DNA of 64,000 nt from Diplonema papillatum (GCA_030068145.1 JAPJBO010000972.1:18773-82772); one strand, 5' to 3'. Numbered from the stretch's first letter, positions 35,035 to 45,825 are shown. The notes: generated by a model not told the origin, from the sequence alone. Translations and numbers: made by a program.

Positions 35035-38000
35035 TCACTTCGACATCATCATCTTCACAAATTCTCCGTAGTTGAACTGCCCGTCACCATCAACATCAGC
35101 ATCAGCTTCGCGAATCAGTTCATCAACTTCCTCATCTGTCAGCTTCTCACCTATGTTCAAGTTCGTCATCACGTGACGCAGCTCGGCAGCACTGATGAAT
35201 CCCTGTTTGTGTTGGTTCAGCCATAACACGTCTGCAGACTCGACGCTCGAGCGGATGCCACCCGAGAAACCAAAAACCTTCAGCGGCCCAACAAAACATG
35301 GGAGTGCGGCAAAGAAAGAGTTGTTTGGGACAGTTTGCAGACTTAGAGCCGTTTCAAGTGGGATACTGCAATCTATCAGTCGGCACACTTGACGGAACGT
35401 CCGAATCTCCCATGAATGATTGCAGTACCTTCCAAAAAAAAAAACCCTCCCTGGCTTTGCCAACGGGTTGTTTCCTGCAGCACTGCCGGGTGGTGGCGGA
35501 CTATGAAGACGAGCAGCACATGTAGTGGGAGGGAGCTGACACGGCAGGCCCCCCAATCCAGTTTATTTGTGTGCGCACTGTGCCTCAGAGCGAGGTGGAA
35601 GGATTGGCTGAGAACTGCCGACGAAAACAATTCGTTGTCAAAATCTACCGGTGGACAATTGAAGAAACAGTGGGAGGCGAGGGACGAACTACCAGCAGTT
35701 TTAAGTAGTTTGAACTCGTTCTGCAACAACAATCTGCGACGATAGACTGCACTAGTTGTATGTGCCGTGGGAACAAGTCAGGGAGAAGAACGGAGCAATC
35801 TTTACAAACAAATGAGTGACTTAACCCAACTCCGACCAAGCACCTACAGGTTAATTTCCACTTTTTCCTATTTTTCATTTATAGAGTGCCTTCGCTCTTT
35901 TGGGCATTCTGGGGCTGGAATTTTGCGATTTCGAAGCATATCTTTCCATTGCCGCCCTTGGAAGGCGAAATTTTGACATGATGTTGCACTAGTCTGTCAT
36001 CGTCTTCTCGCTTATGACCGTCTCTAATTCGTCGACAACGTTTCACCGCAACCTTGACAATCTTTTGTTTTCTCGCGTGGTTTAGATTTCCTTCCTAGGT
36101 TGGGCTTGAGCAAAAGAGAAGAAGTGGTAATCGTGGTAAACTTTCTTTTTGTTCCTTTTACGGCTATTCTCTCCTTTTATGCGTCTTTTGCTCTCTATTG
36201 CTGGGAATACCGGTATTCCTGGACTTTTGGTGCTGAAGGAAGGGATGAATCCGTTCACTTCACCCCCCACGTGGCGCTCGTTTAGCAGGGGCTGCCGAGT
36301 CGCACCGTGGCACCGTCCTTCAAGTAACATAGTAATAAATACTGTTGTCTTCATTACCCTCGTAGCTCGCCGGGTCAGCATTCCATCGAGATGGAATTGT
36401 GTATTGCCTTTTGGAGCGTGCCTACAATCACTGATTTAGCAGTGCTATAGGTTGGGCTCGTATTTTGGTAAGAGCTTTCCTGCAGTCATCGTCATACAAG
36501 ACGATGCTGCAGTCAGGCTCATTTCTATCGTGTGAGAGCTGGCGGCTGAGGGGATGAGGGTTGGGCTCCTCGCTTTCTTTTCCTCTGTTGTTGTGTTGTT
36601 TGCTTCTTTTTCCTTTTTCTGTGGTTCCAACCAGTGTTTTCTTTTAGTTGCCGTATGATGGTAGTATTGCTACCAGACGCTTTTCATACCCCAAGGCTGA
36701 AGGATATGGCGCGTAGTCAGTGTTTTCACCACTTCTGCGTGACTTTATTGTGACGTCAGTTGCGTTCCGAAAAAATCTGGCGAGACCCATGTGGTAGACT
36801 GGACGAAGAAATGGTAATCGTGGTAAACTTTCTTTTTGTTCCTTTTACGGCTATTCTCTCCTTTTATGCGTCTTTTGCTCTCTATTGCTGGGAATACCGG
36901 TATTCCTGGACTTTTGGTGCTGAAGGAAGGGATGAATCCGTTAACTTCACCCCCCACGTGGCGCTCGTTTAGCAGGGGCTGCCGAGTCGCACCGTGGCAC
37001 CGTCCTTCTGTGAAGTAAACATAGTAATAAACACTGTTGTCTTCATTACCCTCGTAGCTCGCCGGGTCAGCATTCCATCGAGATGGAATTGTGTATTGCC
37101 TTTTGGAGCGTGAAGAAAGGCGGCAGACGTCATTTTGCGTGCGTTCCGGGGGTAGGGGGTTGGAGTGATGGCGAGATAACGGGCAAGACGCAGGAAATTG
37201 AGGTACGGGGCAGGTGGGCAGTTCACGCAACTACTGGCCACTGCAGTCACTTTCATCAGTAGACTCGGTATACGTCAGACGCACTCCTTTGAGTGTGGGA
37301 GGGCGCCCCTGCTTGCAAGGGCGGCCGCCTCGTTTCTTCAAGCGCTGGGTCCCAGGAGTTTCCGGCTCGTAGTAATGGTGGTTCTTGAGGGTGTGAAACC
37401 GGGTAAAACACGGAGCGGGACACAGAGCCACGCCACATGTTTTGCAGACATATTTCGTCTTGACCAAACGAACATGGCATTTGCACGCAACGCGGGTGTC
37501 TGTTTCCAGAATGGCATGGAACTTGCCATCCAGGCGCGACGGGTGGTCGCTAGCCCGAGGTGTGCGCGTTCCGGGGCTGAAGTCCTCAGTACTGCGGTTG
37601 TCAGCAAGTAACCCGCGGATGAGCTCTTTTCTGAAGTCCTTGAAGGGTAAGGACCCGCGATTCTTACCAAGACGCTTGTACAAGATAAAACTGTTCAACG
37701 CAGACACTTCGAGCAAATAAAAGAAGACTTTCATATACCATCGTTTGCCCTGCATGAATCGTGTCGCCCGGGCAAGGTACTGGTCGCAGCGATCTACCCC
37801 CCCCATGTGTTTGTTGTAAGCAACCACGATGTCTGGCTTACTGACCTTCAACCGCTTTCCCCCCTTGCAGCGACGCTCAAGCTCGGTCATTGTTGTTCCA
37901 ATGGGGAGTGTTGACAACATGCGGACTTCACGCTTGTCAACCCACTCCAAGAACGTGATCGGCGAACTTTGGCGATACTGGCAATGGCCGCGTTTCGGGG

Positions 38001-40191
38001 CCGCAGCCTTATCCGCTTGGGATGGGCGGCCGCGCTTCTTTTGGGACTTGCTAAAAAGTGGGATCCCGTTCCGATTTTTGCGGACATTTCCGGCCGCGTG
38101 GAATCCCAAGGTGTATACTTTTAGCATGAGGGGAATGCTTGTGTAGTAGTTGTCCATGTACATGCGCCTTCCTGAGTATGCATACAGAGCCGCAGCTGCA
38201 AGAAGTTCACGCTCACCAACGTTCACGGGGCCAGGGTTAGTATCCGTGTCAATCTTACCGGTGTACACTGACGATACCAATGTGTAATTTCCTGGACATG
38301 GTTTCAGAAAAAAACGCGCATTGTTCGATAGGGTCCACGGACCAGTACGAGTAGAGATCCTGTTTCACGGACAACCCCATCGCGTATGTGACAGCACACC
38401 AGCGAAGAAATTCCGCAATATCGGGTGCTTCGTACGAGATACCCTCTTTCCCTGCAGCATACACACTCATGTGCCCAATGATCTGGGTGACCACCAGGTC
38501 GGTGAACATACATCTGAAGATGTCAGTGGGGGAGGAATCCTCATCAAGGTCGTAGGACGGATTCGGTCCGGTCTTCTTGGCGTTGAAAGGGAATTCGAGG
38601 TTGGGCTCGACTTTGCTGCTCCACGACAAGGACTTGATCGCTGCACCTGCTGCCTTGACCGCAGCGCTCTCAGTATTCGGTGGGCGGCCTCGCGGTGCTG
38701 GGTTTGCGGGGGGCTTCTGTGCCGGTCCTTTTCGTGGTCGGCCGGGGCGCTTCGGTGCAGGCTTTGCGGAGGGCTTCGGCGCCTGTTCTTTTGGTGGCCG
38801 GCCGGGGCGCTTCGGTGCAGGCTTTGCGGAGGACTTCGGCGCCTGTTCTTTTGGTGGCTCGCCAAAAAAAATGTTCATAAAGTGGCCGAGATCACCGCTC
38901 TGAACCCGCGGGTTGGCCAGGAACACGACGTTGGCCGGGTGGGGTCGGTCTTCGCCTCGCTCGACTGAGCCGGTTCCTCTCAGCACGGCCCAGTTGTACA
39001 GCGCTGTGTACACTGTCTCCGGATTGGGCTGGAATCCGATACCGTGTTGGAGGCAGAAGCTCGATACCTGATAAGTGTCCAGCTCCGGTAAGCGTGCCAC
39101 ACTCCTGCAACGCACGTCGAAATGTTCGCGGGCGAAGCTGAGAATGTTCAATGCCGATGGCATCGCAAAACTTCCCTCCATCGCTCGCATGAGTGCGATG
39201 TACCCGCACTCCACCCCGCTCTGCTCGTCACGCAGCTGCAGTGTCACACCCCGGATACCGCCGAACTCACGTCGCGACCGTTGCCTGTCCCAGTTCCCGC
39301 AAGAGTCGACCACTGTCACCCGCCCAAGCGCGGTGGCGTCGAGATGATGCACTTGTTCGCGCACTGTCCTTCCCGACCTGTTGTTGTCGTCATCGTCATC
39401 CTCTTCCTCTTCTTCATCCTCTTCTTCTTCCTCGTCCTCTTCCTCTTCCACCTCTTCTGCTTCCTCGTTGTCCTCTTCTTCTGTCGACCCCACACTCTCC
39501 ATATCCGTGGCCGCCCGCTTCCTTCCAGACATTTTGTTCTTTTCACTGCCCAAGTTTCTGGATTGTTTCGACTGTTGATGACAAGGCATTGAAAAAGCCG
39601 GTTTTCCGGGGGTTTCCCCAATCTCGCCACTTGGTTTCAATCGTCATTGCTGACGAATTTTTGACATTCGAGGGCGGCAATGAAAAGATTTGCTCGAAAT
39701 GGGTGAATTCCATATTTTTGGGAATTTTTTGGCGCCTCCTGAGCACCCCTACAGAAAAATCCAGATTAAACCGGACATATATGTCCGGTTGGTCGGAGTT
39801 GGGTAAAGGTGGCCGCTTGAGCGGCGCCAATCCGAGCGCCCACAGCAGCAGGGACGACTACCTCCAGGCCGGAGCGCGCAACGAAAATGGGAGCACAGAC
39901 ATTGCCATCCTTGTCAAAGACGCGGAACACCTCTTTGATCTCTTCTTCTGCATTGTCATGCATCTTGCGAGACATCAACGTCAAGAACTCGGGGAAGTCA
40001 ATACTTCCGGAGCCGTCTTGGTCGACTTCGTTGATCATATCTTGCAGCTCAGCCTCGGTCGGGTTCTGCCCAAGAGACCGCATCACTGTACCAAGCTCCT
40101 TCGTCGTGATTGTGCCGTCACCATCCTTGTCGAACAAGGAGAAGGCTTCCTTGAACTCTGCAATCTGCTCGTGTGTCAGCTGGTCAGCCAT
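35035..40191 (-). CDS. Calmodulin gene C (two exons, piggyBac in intron; diverging)
   Basis: Exon 1 is 40191-39901 (97 codons) and exon 2 is 35202-35035. The 4698-bp intron has GT-AG ends. Compared with A and B the frame is kept but the protein differs: exon 1 has [12 protein letters not shown] in place of [13 protein letters not shown]. Exon 2 has two in-frame 6-bp insertions, giving NLNIGEK for NLGEK and [11 protein letters not shown] for READVDGDG, plus the changes ELIREAD and QFNYGEF. The EF-4 loop keeps its key acidic ligands ([12 protein letters not shown]), but the linker before it is longer. With a 4-kb transposon in the intron and coding drift confined to this copy, I think it is a relaxed or dying duplicate, although no stop or frameshift is present. 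Confidence 0.85.
36125..37112. repeat. Direct duplication inside the piggyBac element
   Basis: 36125-36421 and 36812-37112 are near-identical direct repeats of about 300 bp starting TGGTAATCGTGGTAAAC and ending TTTTGGAGCGTG. Both contain the perfect palindrome GGAATACCGGTATTCC. The sequence between them (36422-36811) is unrelated and has no ORF of note. The duplicated part lies 3' of the transposase in its sense direction. Confidence 0.85.
37231..39532 (-). pseudogene. piggyBac transposase, internal deletion with frameshift
   Basis: The first frame (from [13 protein letters not shown] at 39532 to 38255) has an acidic N-terminal stretch, three imperfect [15 protein letters not shown]-type basic/AT-hook-like repeats and the start of the DDE domain ([20 protein letters not shown], ending [11 protein letters not shown]). 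The second frame (38280-37231) resumes at [15 protein letters not shown] and contains MYMDNYYTS (second Asp), [15 protein letters not shown] (third Asp) and a C-terminal Cys-rich domain ([18 protein letters not shown] with downstream Cys and His). In the family about 100 residues containing the first catalytic Asp lie between SRxRFxxIL and KVYTGK. They are missing at the frame junction (about 38255-38280), so this copy cannot encode an active enzyme. Confidence 0.9.
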
Positions 40192-40445
40192 TGTTAAGTG
40201 TTACTATGTATTCTTTGGTCCTGTTGGAATGGAAGTACTCTTGGCAATTGCACGCTCCGTTGGTTCGAGGTGCGATCGGGGCGCAGATTTCTGCGGGGAG
40301 CCATTTGCAAGCAAATGAGCACCACGTCACCTGCTATTCTGGAGAAACAAAACGCTTCTTGCAAACCCGATTTTTGGCGTACACGACGCACTTGTCATGC
40401 ACAACCACTGGTATATAACAAGTGACCTAACAAGCGAAAATGTAT

Positions 40446-40481
40446 AACAATGGCACTTGTTATATAACAAGTGCCATTGTT
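40446..40481. repeat. Perfect 36-bp palindrome upstream of calmodulin C
   Basis: AACAATGGCACTTGTTAT followed directly by its reverse complement. The corresponding site in copy B (31214-31249) has a changed base in the right arm. It is flanked by the 13-bp inverted repeat GACGGTAACAAGT (40485-40497) and ACTTGTTACCGTC (40571-40583). Confidence 0.9.
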
Positions 40482-40619
40482 GTTGACGGTAACAAGTATT
40501 TTCGATTTCCTTCATGACCATGTTTGAATCCTCGGTTTCCAATCTGTTTGAAAGTCGTTTCCTCATTACAACTTGTTACCGTCTTCGGAAAAATATTGGA
40601 TAGGAAAAACTTTTGGATA

Positions 40620-41250
40620 GAAAGTACATTTGCGCCGGTAAAGACCGGCGCCCAGCGAGACTAGAGGCAGCAGTTAAAGTTCGGGAAACAGTAAAGTTCG
40701 GGCGAAGCTAAAGTTCGGGCGATGCTAAGTTCTGGTGAGGCTAAGTTCTGGTGAAAGCATAGTTCGGGCGAGCAAAGTTTTGGTGAGGCTAATTCTTGAA
40801 AGCAAAGTTCGTTTGAAGCAAAGCAAAGTTCGGGCGATGCTAAGTTCTGATGGAGCAAAGTTCGGGCGAAGCAAAGCATAGTTCGGGCGATGCTAAGATC
40901 TGATCGAAGCAAAGCAAAGTTCGGGCGATGCTAAGTTCTGGCGAAGCAAAGTTCAGGCGAAGCAAAGCATAGTTCGGGCGAAGCAAAGTTCTGGTGAGGC
41001 AAATGGGCGATGCTACGTTCTGGTAGGCTGACTCAAACTACCAAGGTGACCCAAAACCGCGAGATATTGAGAAACTCTGCAAAAAACGCAAGTTTCGGGC
41101 ACATTAGACCCGAAAACCAACAAACCGCGAAAAATCATTTTCGACCGGAAAAGTGTCCTCGGCCGGGTTCGAACCGGGGTCTTCAAGCCCTGAAGGCGTG
41201 CGCCGTTCACTCTGCCATCACGGTGTCCCACGAACTTTTTTTTTTTGTAA
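40620..41250 (-). repeat. SINE-like repeat, near-complete copy (minus strand)
   Basis: Read on the minus strand: a tRNA-like head at about 41225-41150 (ATGGCAGAGTGAACGGCG, then CCCCGGTTCGAACCCGGCC), the core GACACTTTTCCGGTCGAAAA, the block TGTGCCCGAAACTTGCG with TTTTTTGCAGAGTTTCTCA, the join GAGTCAGCCTACCAGAACG, a CGAACTT array (41030-40690), the closing block CTTTAACTGCTGCCTCTAG and the hairpin GCGCCGGT-CTTT-ACCGGCGC (40632-40651). It ends at AAATGTACTTTC. This copy best defines the whole element. Confidence 0.85.
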
Positions 41251-42546
41251 CCCGGAAAAAAGGCTTGACGCACGACCCCCCCGTGGACTAAGCGGAGAGA
41301 GTGGGACTACGTTCGTGGAGCTATGGTGGCCGAACGCTACCCACTAAAACAACCGGGGGCCCTTAGAGACTGCTGCTGAGGAGGCCATCCCCCGTGACTC
41401 CCCCGGAGGGGGGCTTGTCAGGCCGAGTCACGACAGCATCAGGGAAAGTGAGGTCAACCATCTCTCCTGCTCCGCTCCTGCTCCTGGGTTTGTTTGTGTG
41501 TTTGTTTTTGCTACCGCTGATCTGCTTCTCTGATGGTAATGCTGCGCTCCGAAATGCCCCTGTCAAGGGCTGACTTGCTCCCTGGCTCTTTTGCGCGCTT
41601 TGTTCCTGTGACTTGGGGTTGCGGTTGCCTGACCTCCCGCTCGCTCCTGGTTTCCCTCCCCCGGCAAGGGGGGGTCCCTGTTGGCATCTTGTGCCGCTGA
41701 CTCCTTGGCCGCTCCGTCCGTCCTGGCCCTCTTTCATTCTCGTTGGGGTCTACCACCCTCTGCACCGCCGCACTCCTTTTCCTGGCTGGCGCTGTCGCCG
41801 CCCTCTGCTGTCCCTCCCGCCCTACCCTTTTTTTAGTGGGGGCTGCTTCTGTGGTTTTCCTGTTCCACGTCTCGCCCCATCGGCCACGCCACATTTTTTT
41901 TCACTCGATACTTTTTGCCCGTCCTAGTATCGGAGCTACAGGGGGGGGCCAATTGCAATATAGCAGTATATTACAGTTTAACTTTGAAATCGCGAATTCG
42001 ACGAGCCGAATTTTTGAATACAATTTAACTTACCAGCTCCAAACGAACTCCAGTTGGTGGTGTGCTCACAGTGATTCTCAGAGGTAGTTGTCAGGGGAAA
42101 AACCCACAAACCCGCGGAGTTGAACTGAAAATAAGGCTTGAAAACTGCCAAGACCACCACCAGACGAACCAACAAGTATCAAGAAGAAGAAGAGAAGAAA
42201 AAGAAAAAGGCCGCTCCTGGTCCAGGAACGTGACGAGCTTGCAAAGCTTGAGACAGTGTCACAACCCCGTCCGCTCTGCCCTGCGGCTGACCGTCTCGAC
42301 GAGCTTGTGTTCAGCGCGAGCGCCAAGCCCCAAGCCTTGATGCTTTAGTTTGGGAAATCGGCAGCCACTTGACCCGTAGGCCCGTGGCTCTGCAGTACCG
42401 CCGAACGTGAAGCTTGGCTCCCGTGTAGCAGGCTTTCCCTGGTACCAAGAAACAAAAAAAAAAAAAAAAGTACCAGCCACACCCACACGCAAGGAAAGAA
42501 CTTCAACCCACCTTGACTGTCGACCGTAGACACAAAACACGGATCC
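41251..42546. other. No recognisable gene; polar open frames
   Basis: Two overlapping minus-strand frames (41894-41511 and 41737-41363) encode Arg/Gln/Ser-rich sequence of the type seen in nucleic-acid-binding ORF1 proteins of LINEs, but without motifs. The rest holds T/C-rich and A-rich stretches and short frames. I cannot support a gene. Confidence 0.35.
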
Positions 42547-42883
42547 TTAAAAACGAAACAGTCTTGAAAGAGACCAACATCGCGTGGTCATGGGCAAAGG
42601 CGATTTGCTGTTGTCGTCAGAGATTGCCGGCTCATGGATACGCTCCTCAGGACGAGTCACCAGCCGCAGACGGTCCAGATCGCGAATCCTGCCTACGACC
42701 CCGTCAACAGGCCGGACGGAATAATGTACGCGGAGCACTCGCTCTTCGTGCAGCTCACGAGGGGGATGCATCCACACCCTATTCCCCAAGCTCCCTTCTA
42801 AACATGCTTACTCGGTTCAGCAAAGGGGCTGAAAAGCTTGAATGGCAGGGGGCAGTTTCTAATACTGCGGACGGGTGTGGGGC

Positions 42884-44272
42884 TCACTGGGTGTTCTTGG
42901 TCTTCGACAACTGCTGTACGGCCCGAACGACGGCGTATACCTCCTTCATGAAGATGTCCGCGTGGAGTAACTCCGCAGGAAAACCGCCGTAGACATGGGA
43001 CCCGTCTGCCACAAAGGCCCATGCCGACATGCTGGCGTCGGAGACGACATCGATCGAACGAGTGTAAACCGGTTTACACCATTGCCGCCAGGCGTTACCC
43101 CGCATGTCGGAGCACTGGGCAACGAGGCAGCTCTTGACCGCAGCTGGGCAAGGCGCGACGGAGTCCCAGAACGCGCTGTCGGTGGACGAACGGCCGGAAG
43201 CCAGGGTTGACATCCACTGCAAGAGGAGAAGTACCTCGTGGAGAGGGTACCCCATCACGTGGCGACGCCAGAGCAGAGACCCGGTCAGTTTCCACCACAC
43301 GCGGACGGGAGCCTCACTACACTCCCGGATGCGATCCATCACCGGTCCAGCCTTCCCTATCCAGGATGGGTCCACACGCCATCTCTTCGCTGCGAGGTCG
43401 ACTTCCAATCCCAGCAGCACCGCCCGGGTAGAAGGCTTGGACCAGCTCCCGATGGTCAAGCCGTACTTCGAAGTCAAAGCCTTGAAGCGAGCTGAGGCCT
43501 CTATAACTTCGGCCTCAGTGTCCGCCACAAATATCACGTTATCGATCCACGCGAGATCCTCAACGTCCACACCCTGAGCGGCGGCAACCGCAAGCTCCAG
43601 CGAGACCGCCTGGGCCGCCTGAGGCGCAGCGCGGTAGCCCATCGGCAGGCGCGTCATATCCACCGTAAACGCGCCGTGAAACCAGCGGGAAGAAGCCGCC
43701 TTGGGGACCGGCGCAGCGATCTTCAACGCGAGCAAGCGCTCAACGTGCGGCCTCCTTCGTGAGTTGCGCGGACCAGGGCCGGATACGAACGAACCCGGTC
43801 TTAACATGCTTCCGATGAACTCGGAATCCAGTAACCATCGCATGTTGGTCCGGAGAGCGGGAAAATCGTGCAAGAGCGCTTCGTGACTGAACGGCGGAGC
43901 CTTCGAAGCTATTTCACCTTCATAGGATGCTTTCGTTACGCGTTTTCCACTGCTGGCGTCCAACCAACCGTTGGCGTAGTCGTAACCCTGGAGGATCTTG
44001 TCCAGGTGGCGCGGCCACAATAGAGGCTTAGCGGGGCGGTCGTTCAGTCGGTTTTCTGCAGCGCAGCTGTACCCGGGACTGTCCGCTGGACCGGCTGCCA
44101 AAGGTGATGCGGCGTGTACAGCCGCGTCGTCCTGGGGTTGAGGTGACGACCTACGCACATCGCTGCTTGCTCTCCTTCCACAAAAGCCACCCAAGTCAGC
44201 GCGGCATGTCTGCTCCTGTGTGAAGGAACCCACAGCTCCTCTTGAAGGAAACTGTTGTATCACCCATTCCAC
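42884..44272 (-). pseudogene. RT/RNase H ORF of a YR-type retroelement, internally deleted
   Basis: One open frame of 462 codons. The RT part reads RWFHGAFTVDMTRLPMGYRA (motif B region LPMGYRAAPQAAQ) and DLAWIDNVIFVADTEAEV (motif C, with W-I-D-N where DD is usual). A connector follows (GLTIGSWSKPSTRAVLLGLE) and then RNase H starting DVVSDASMSAWAFVADGSHV with MKEVYAVVRAV as the Glu helix. Motif A (the D-x-K-xAY segment) is not visible between VPKAASS and RWFHGAF, which suggests an internal deletion. The frame stops in RNase H and sequence down to 42547 looks frameshifted. The RT in the element at 49.1-52.6 kb shares the WIDN variant. Confidence 0.65.
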
Positions 44273-44290
44273 GAAAAAGTGTCACAGATT
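44262..44290. repeat. 29-bp sequence with an exact inverted copy at 47871-47899
   Basis: ACCCATTCCACGAAAAAGTG followed by TCACAGATT. Its perfect reverse complement is at 47871-47899, and a close relative (GACACTTTTTCGTGGAATGA) is near 33229. The two lie on the outer edges of a 3.6-kb stretch that contains SINE family 2 sequence on both sides. Confidence 0.85.
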
Positions 44291-44479
44291 CTCCGTCTGA
44301 AAAGCAGCCCGTTTTGGGTCAAAATTTTGGAATTTTTGCCAATTTTGGGAAATCTTTTTTGGGATGGAAAGAGCTATCCCTGGCGATTATGGGCAAGCAA
44401 TCAGCTCGCGTGGCGACCAAAATCTGGCGTGCAGATGGACAAAAGGTCGGTTTTGGGGCTGTTTCAAAACCCCAAAAAA

Positions 44480-44552
44480 ACGATTTCCGGCGGGAATCGA
44501 ACCCCCGACCCTCAAACCCCTGTGTGGGTGTGGTAACCTCTGGACCACGGGC
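44480..44552 (-). repeat. tRNA-like SINE head (not a functional tRNA)
   Basis: On the minus strand GTGGTCCAGAGGTTACCAC (A-box/D-arm-like) is followed about 35 bp later by GGGGGTTCGATTCCCGCC (T-arm/B box). No 7-bp acceptor stem can be formed. It adjoins sequence shared with 47200-47330 (GCGATTATGGGCAAGC). I regard it as a Pol III promoter-bearing SINE head. Confidence 0.55.
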
Positions 44553-44757
44553 TAAAAAAACGGCGGAAAATTTTTTTGTTCACTACCGAGTGAGAATTTT
44601 TGGACTGATTTTGAGTTCTTCGCAAGCCGGGCGAAATAAGCTCTGAGAGAGCAGAAATACCGTCCTGGGACACTGGAAACGAGTAAATGACGATCTCGCA
44701 CTTTCCGATAAGAATTCCAACTGAGCAGGCGCTAAAAGCGAATTTTGGCCCGTACAC

Positions 44758-44832
44758 CTGGCTGAGTCGGTAGGACGAGGGACCAAATTACCTCTATGAG
44801 GTGAACAACGACGGTTCGAATCCCACCATAGA
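44758..44832 (+). repeat. tRNA-like SINE head, second type
   Basis: TGGCTGAGTCGGTAGGACG (A-box-like) and GACGGTTCGAATCCCACC (B-box-like) are spaced as in a tRNA. The anticodon arm is possible (CCTC...GAGG) but the acceptor stem does not pair, so it is a tRNA-derived repeat rather than a tRNA gene. Confidence 0.5.
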
Positions 44833-45012
44833 GACTTTCCAGGCGTCCGGGGATGAGCTCCCGGAAGCAAGCCCTAGCTTCGATTCCTTGGAGGTAGGAC
44901 CAAACAAACAACGGAGTAAACAGCGGGTACAAAGAACCCCTGTACTACCTGCAGGATTAGGCCGTCTAGCCTCGCCTAGGCTGCAGTAAAAGTTCCGCCA
45001 GACAGAACAGAA

Positions 45013-45825
45013 CAGAACAGCCGCGCGATCATCCAAGCGCGCATAGCCGCCCTCAGGGAGAGGATGCGACACCGACCGCAGCGCTGGAACCACGAGCTGG
45101 GCCTCAAGACGACGCTCAGCGACGCGTACGATAGCATCGACAACCTGTCGGGAACGCACCTATGTGGACGGGAGACCTTTCTCTTCAACCCCTTTGCCCC
45201 TTGGCAGCCTTGCCCTGACGTGGTCATAAACGCCTCGCTCCCGGGTAAGCGGGACACCAGCAAGGCAGAAAAGTTGAGCCGGGTCCTCAGGCAGCTGAGT
45301 AAACTGCCACCGGCGGACTGCTGCGTCTGGACTGACGGCTCTGTGGTGAGCAGCGACCCCCCGCCAGCCACGGTATGCGACCCGTATCGCTCCGAGGACT
45401 TGCGGCCGTGGATCAGGCGGTTCGTCGACAGGCCCACCTGGGGTGGCGCAGGCATCTTCTGCGAAATCGGCCCGACCGTGACATTCGAGGAGGTGGACGA
45501 CCAACCGCTCGTGGCCCGATGCTTGCAAACCGGCCGGAAGACAATCCAGAAGTCGGTAAAAGCGGGCCGATACGTCTGCAGCTTCCGGACCGAGCAGGTT
45601 GCGATCTGTACTTCCCTCCACCTCCTCCAGCAACACCTACCTGCAACCTCTCAACCGCGCCACATCGTCGTTCTAAGCGACTCTCAGTCGCTCCTCAAAG
45701 TCCTCAGTCTGGGGTCGTATAAGCAGAAGGATCCAACCAACATTAGAATCTGGCTGCTGCAGACAGTTGAATCGCAGCAACCGGAAGGCGATCTGGTGGC
45801 CGAAGCGGACGACTGGCGGCTCTAG
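45013..45825 (+). pseudogene. LINE fragment: RT connector and truncated RNase H
   Basis: The frame reads IIQARIAALRERMRHRPQRW, matching KIAALRERLRHNRALWMREL of the LINE at 58.2-61.2 kb. It continues with FAPWQPCPDVVINASLPGKR and RNase H sequence: CVWTDGSVVSSDPPP (first Asp), CSFRTEQVAICTSLHLL (Glu) and VVLSDSQSLLKVLSLG (Asp). It breaks off before the C-terminal H/D motif (GHCxLxGNExAD), replaced by ESQQPEGDLVAEADDWRL and a stop. Both ends are truncated. It is a diverged relative, not a copy, of the 58-61 kb LINE. Confidence 0.8.

Larger units (their letters stand above)
35825..39803 (-). mobile_element. piggyBac-family transposon with exact ends
   Basis: The left end is TTAA (35821-35824) followed by CCCAACTCCGACCAA (35825-35839). 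The right end is the exact inverse, TTGGTCGGAGTTGGG (39789-39803), followed by TAAA (39804-39807). The paralogous intron B reads GAGTGACTTAAGGTGGCCGC across the empty site (about 30581-30600), which proves the target was a single TTAA; the right TTAA has since mutated by one base. The 3979-bp element carries a broken transposase on the minus strand, a perfect 18-bp palindrome (39771-39788, CCGGACATATATGTCCGG) next to the right inverted repeat, and a duplicated noncoding segment at 36125-36421 and 36812-37112. Confidence 0.95.
34645..40600. repeat. Segmental duplication, copy C (calmodulin locus with piggyBac)
   Basis: Matches 27640-31368 from CTACCGCCAGTCGG to AAAATATTGGA. It contains calmodulin gene C, whose intron holds a piggyBac element absent from copy B. 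Copy C lacks the LINE fragment of copy B, so the duplication predates both insertions. Confidence 0.92.

Noticed and set aside
38321-38968. Plus-strand 215-codon ORF inside the piggyBac element
   Set aside because: It is antisense to the Pro/Lys repeat region of the transposase, which explains its Cys/Gly/Arg-rich repeats.
44480-44832. Two functional tRNA genes
   Set aside because: A- and B-box-like segments are present, but no acceptor stem pairs and the sequences adjoin dispersed repeat bodies. Called SINE heads.
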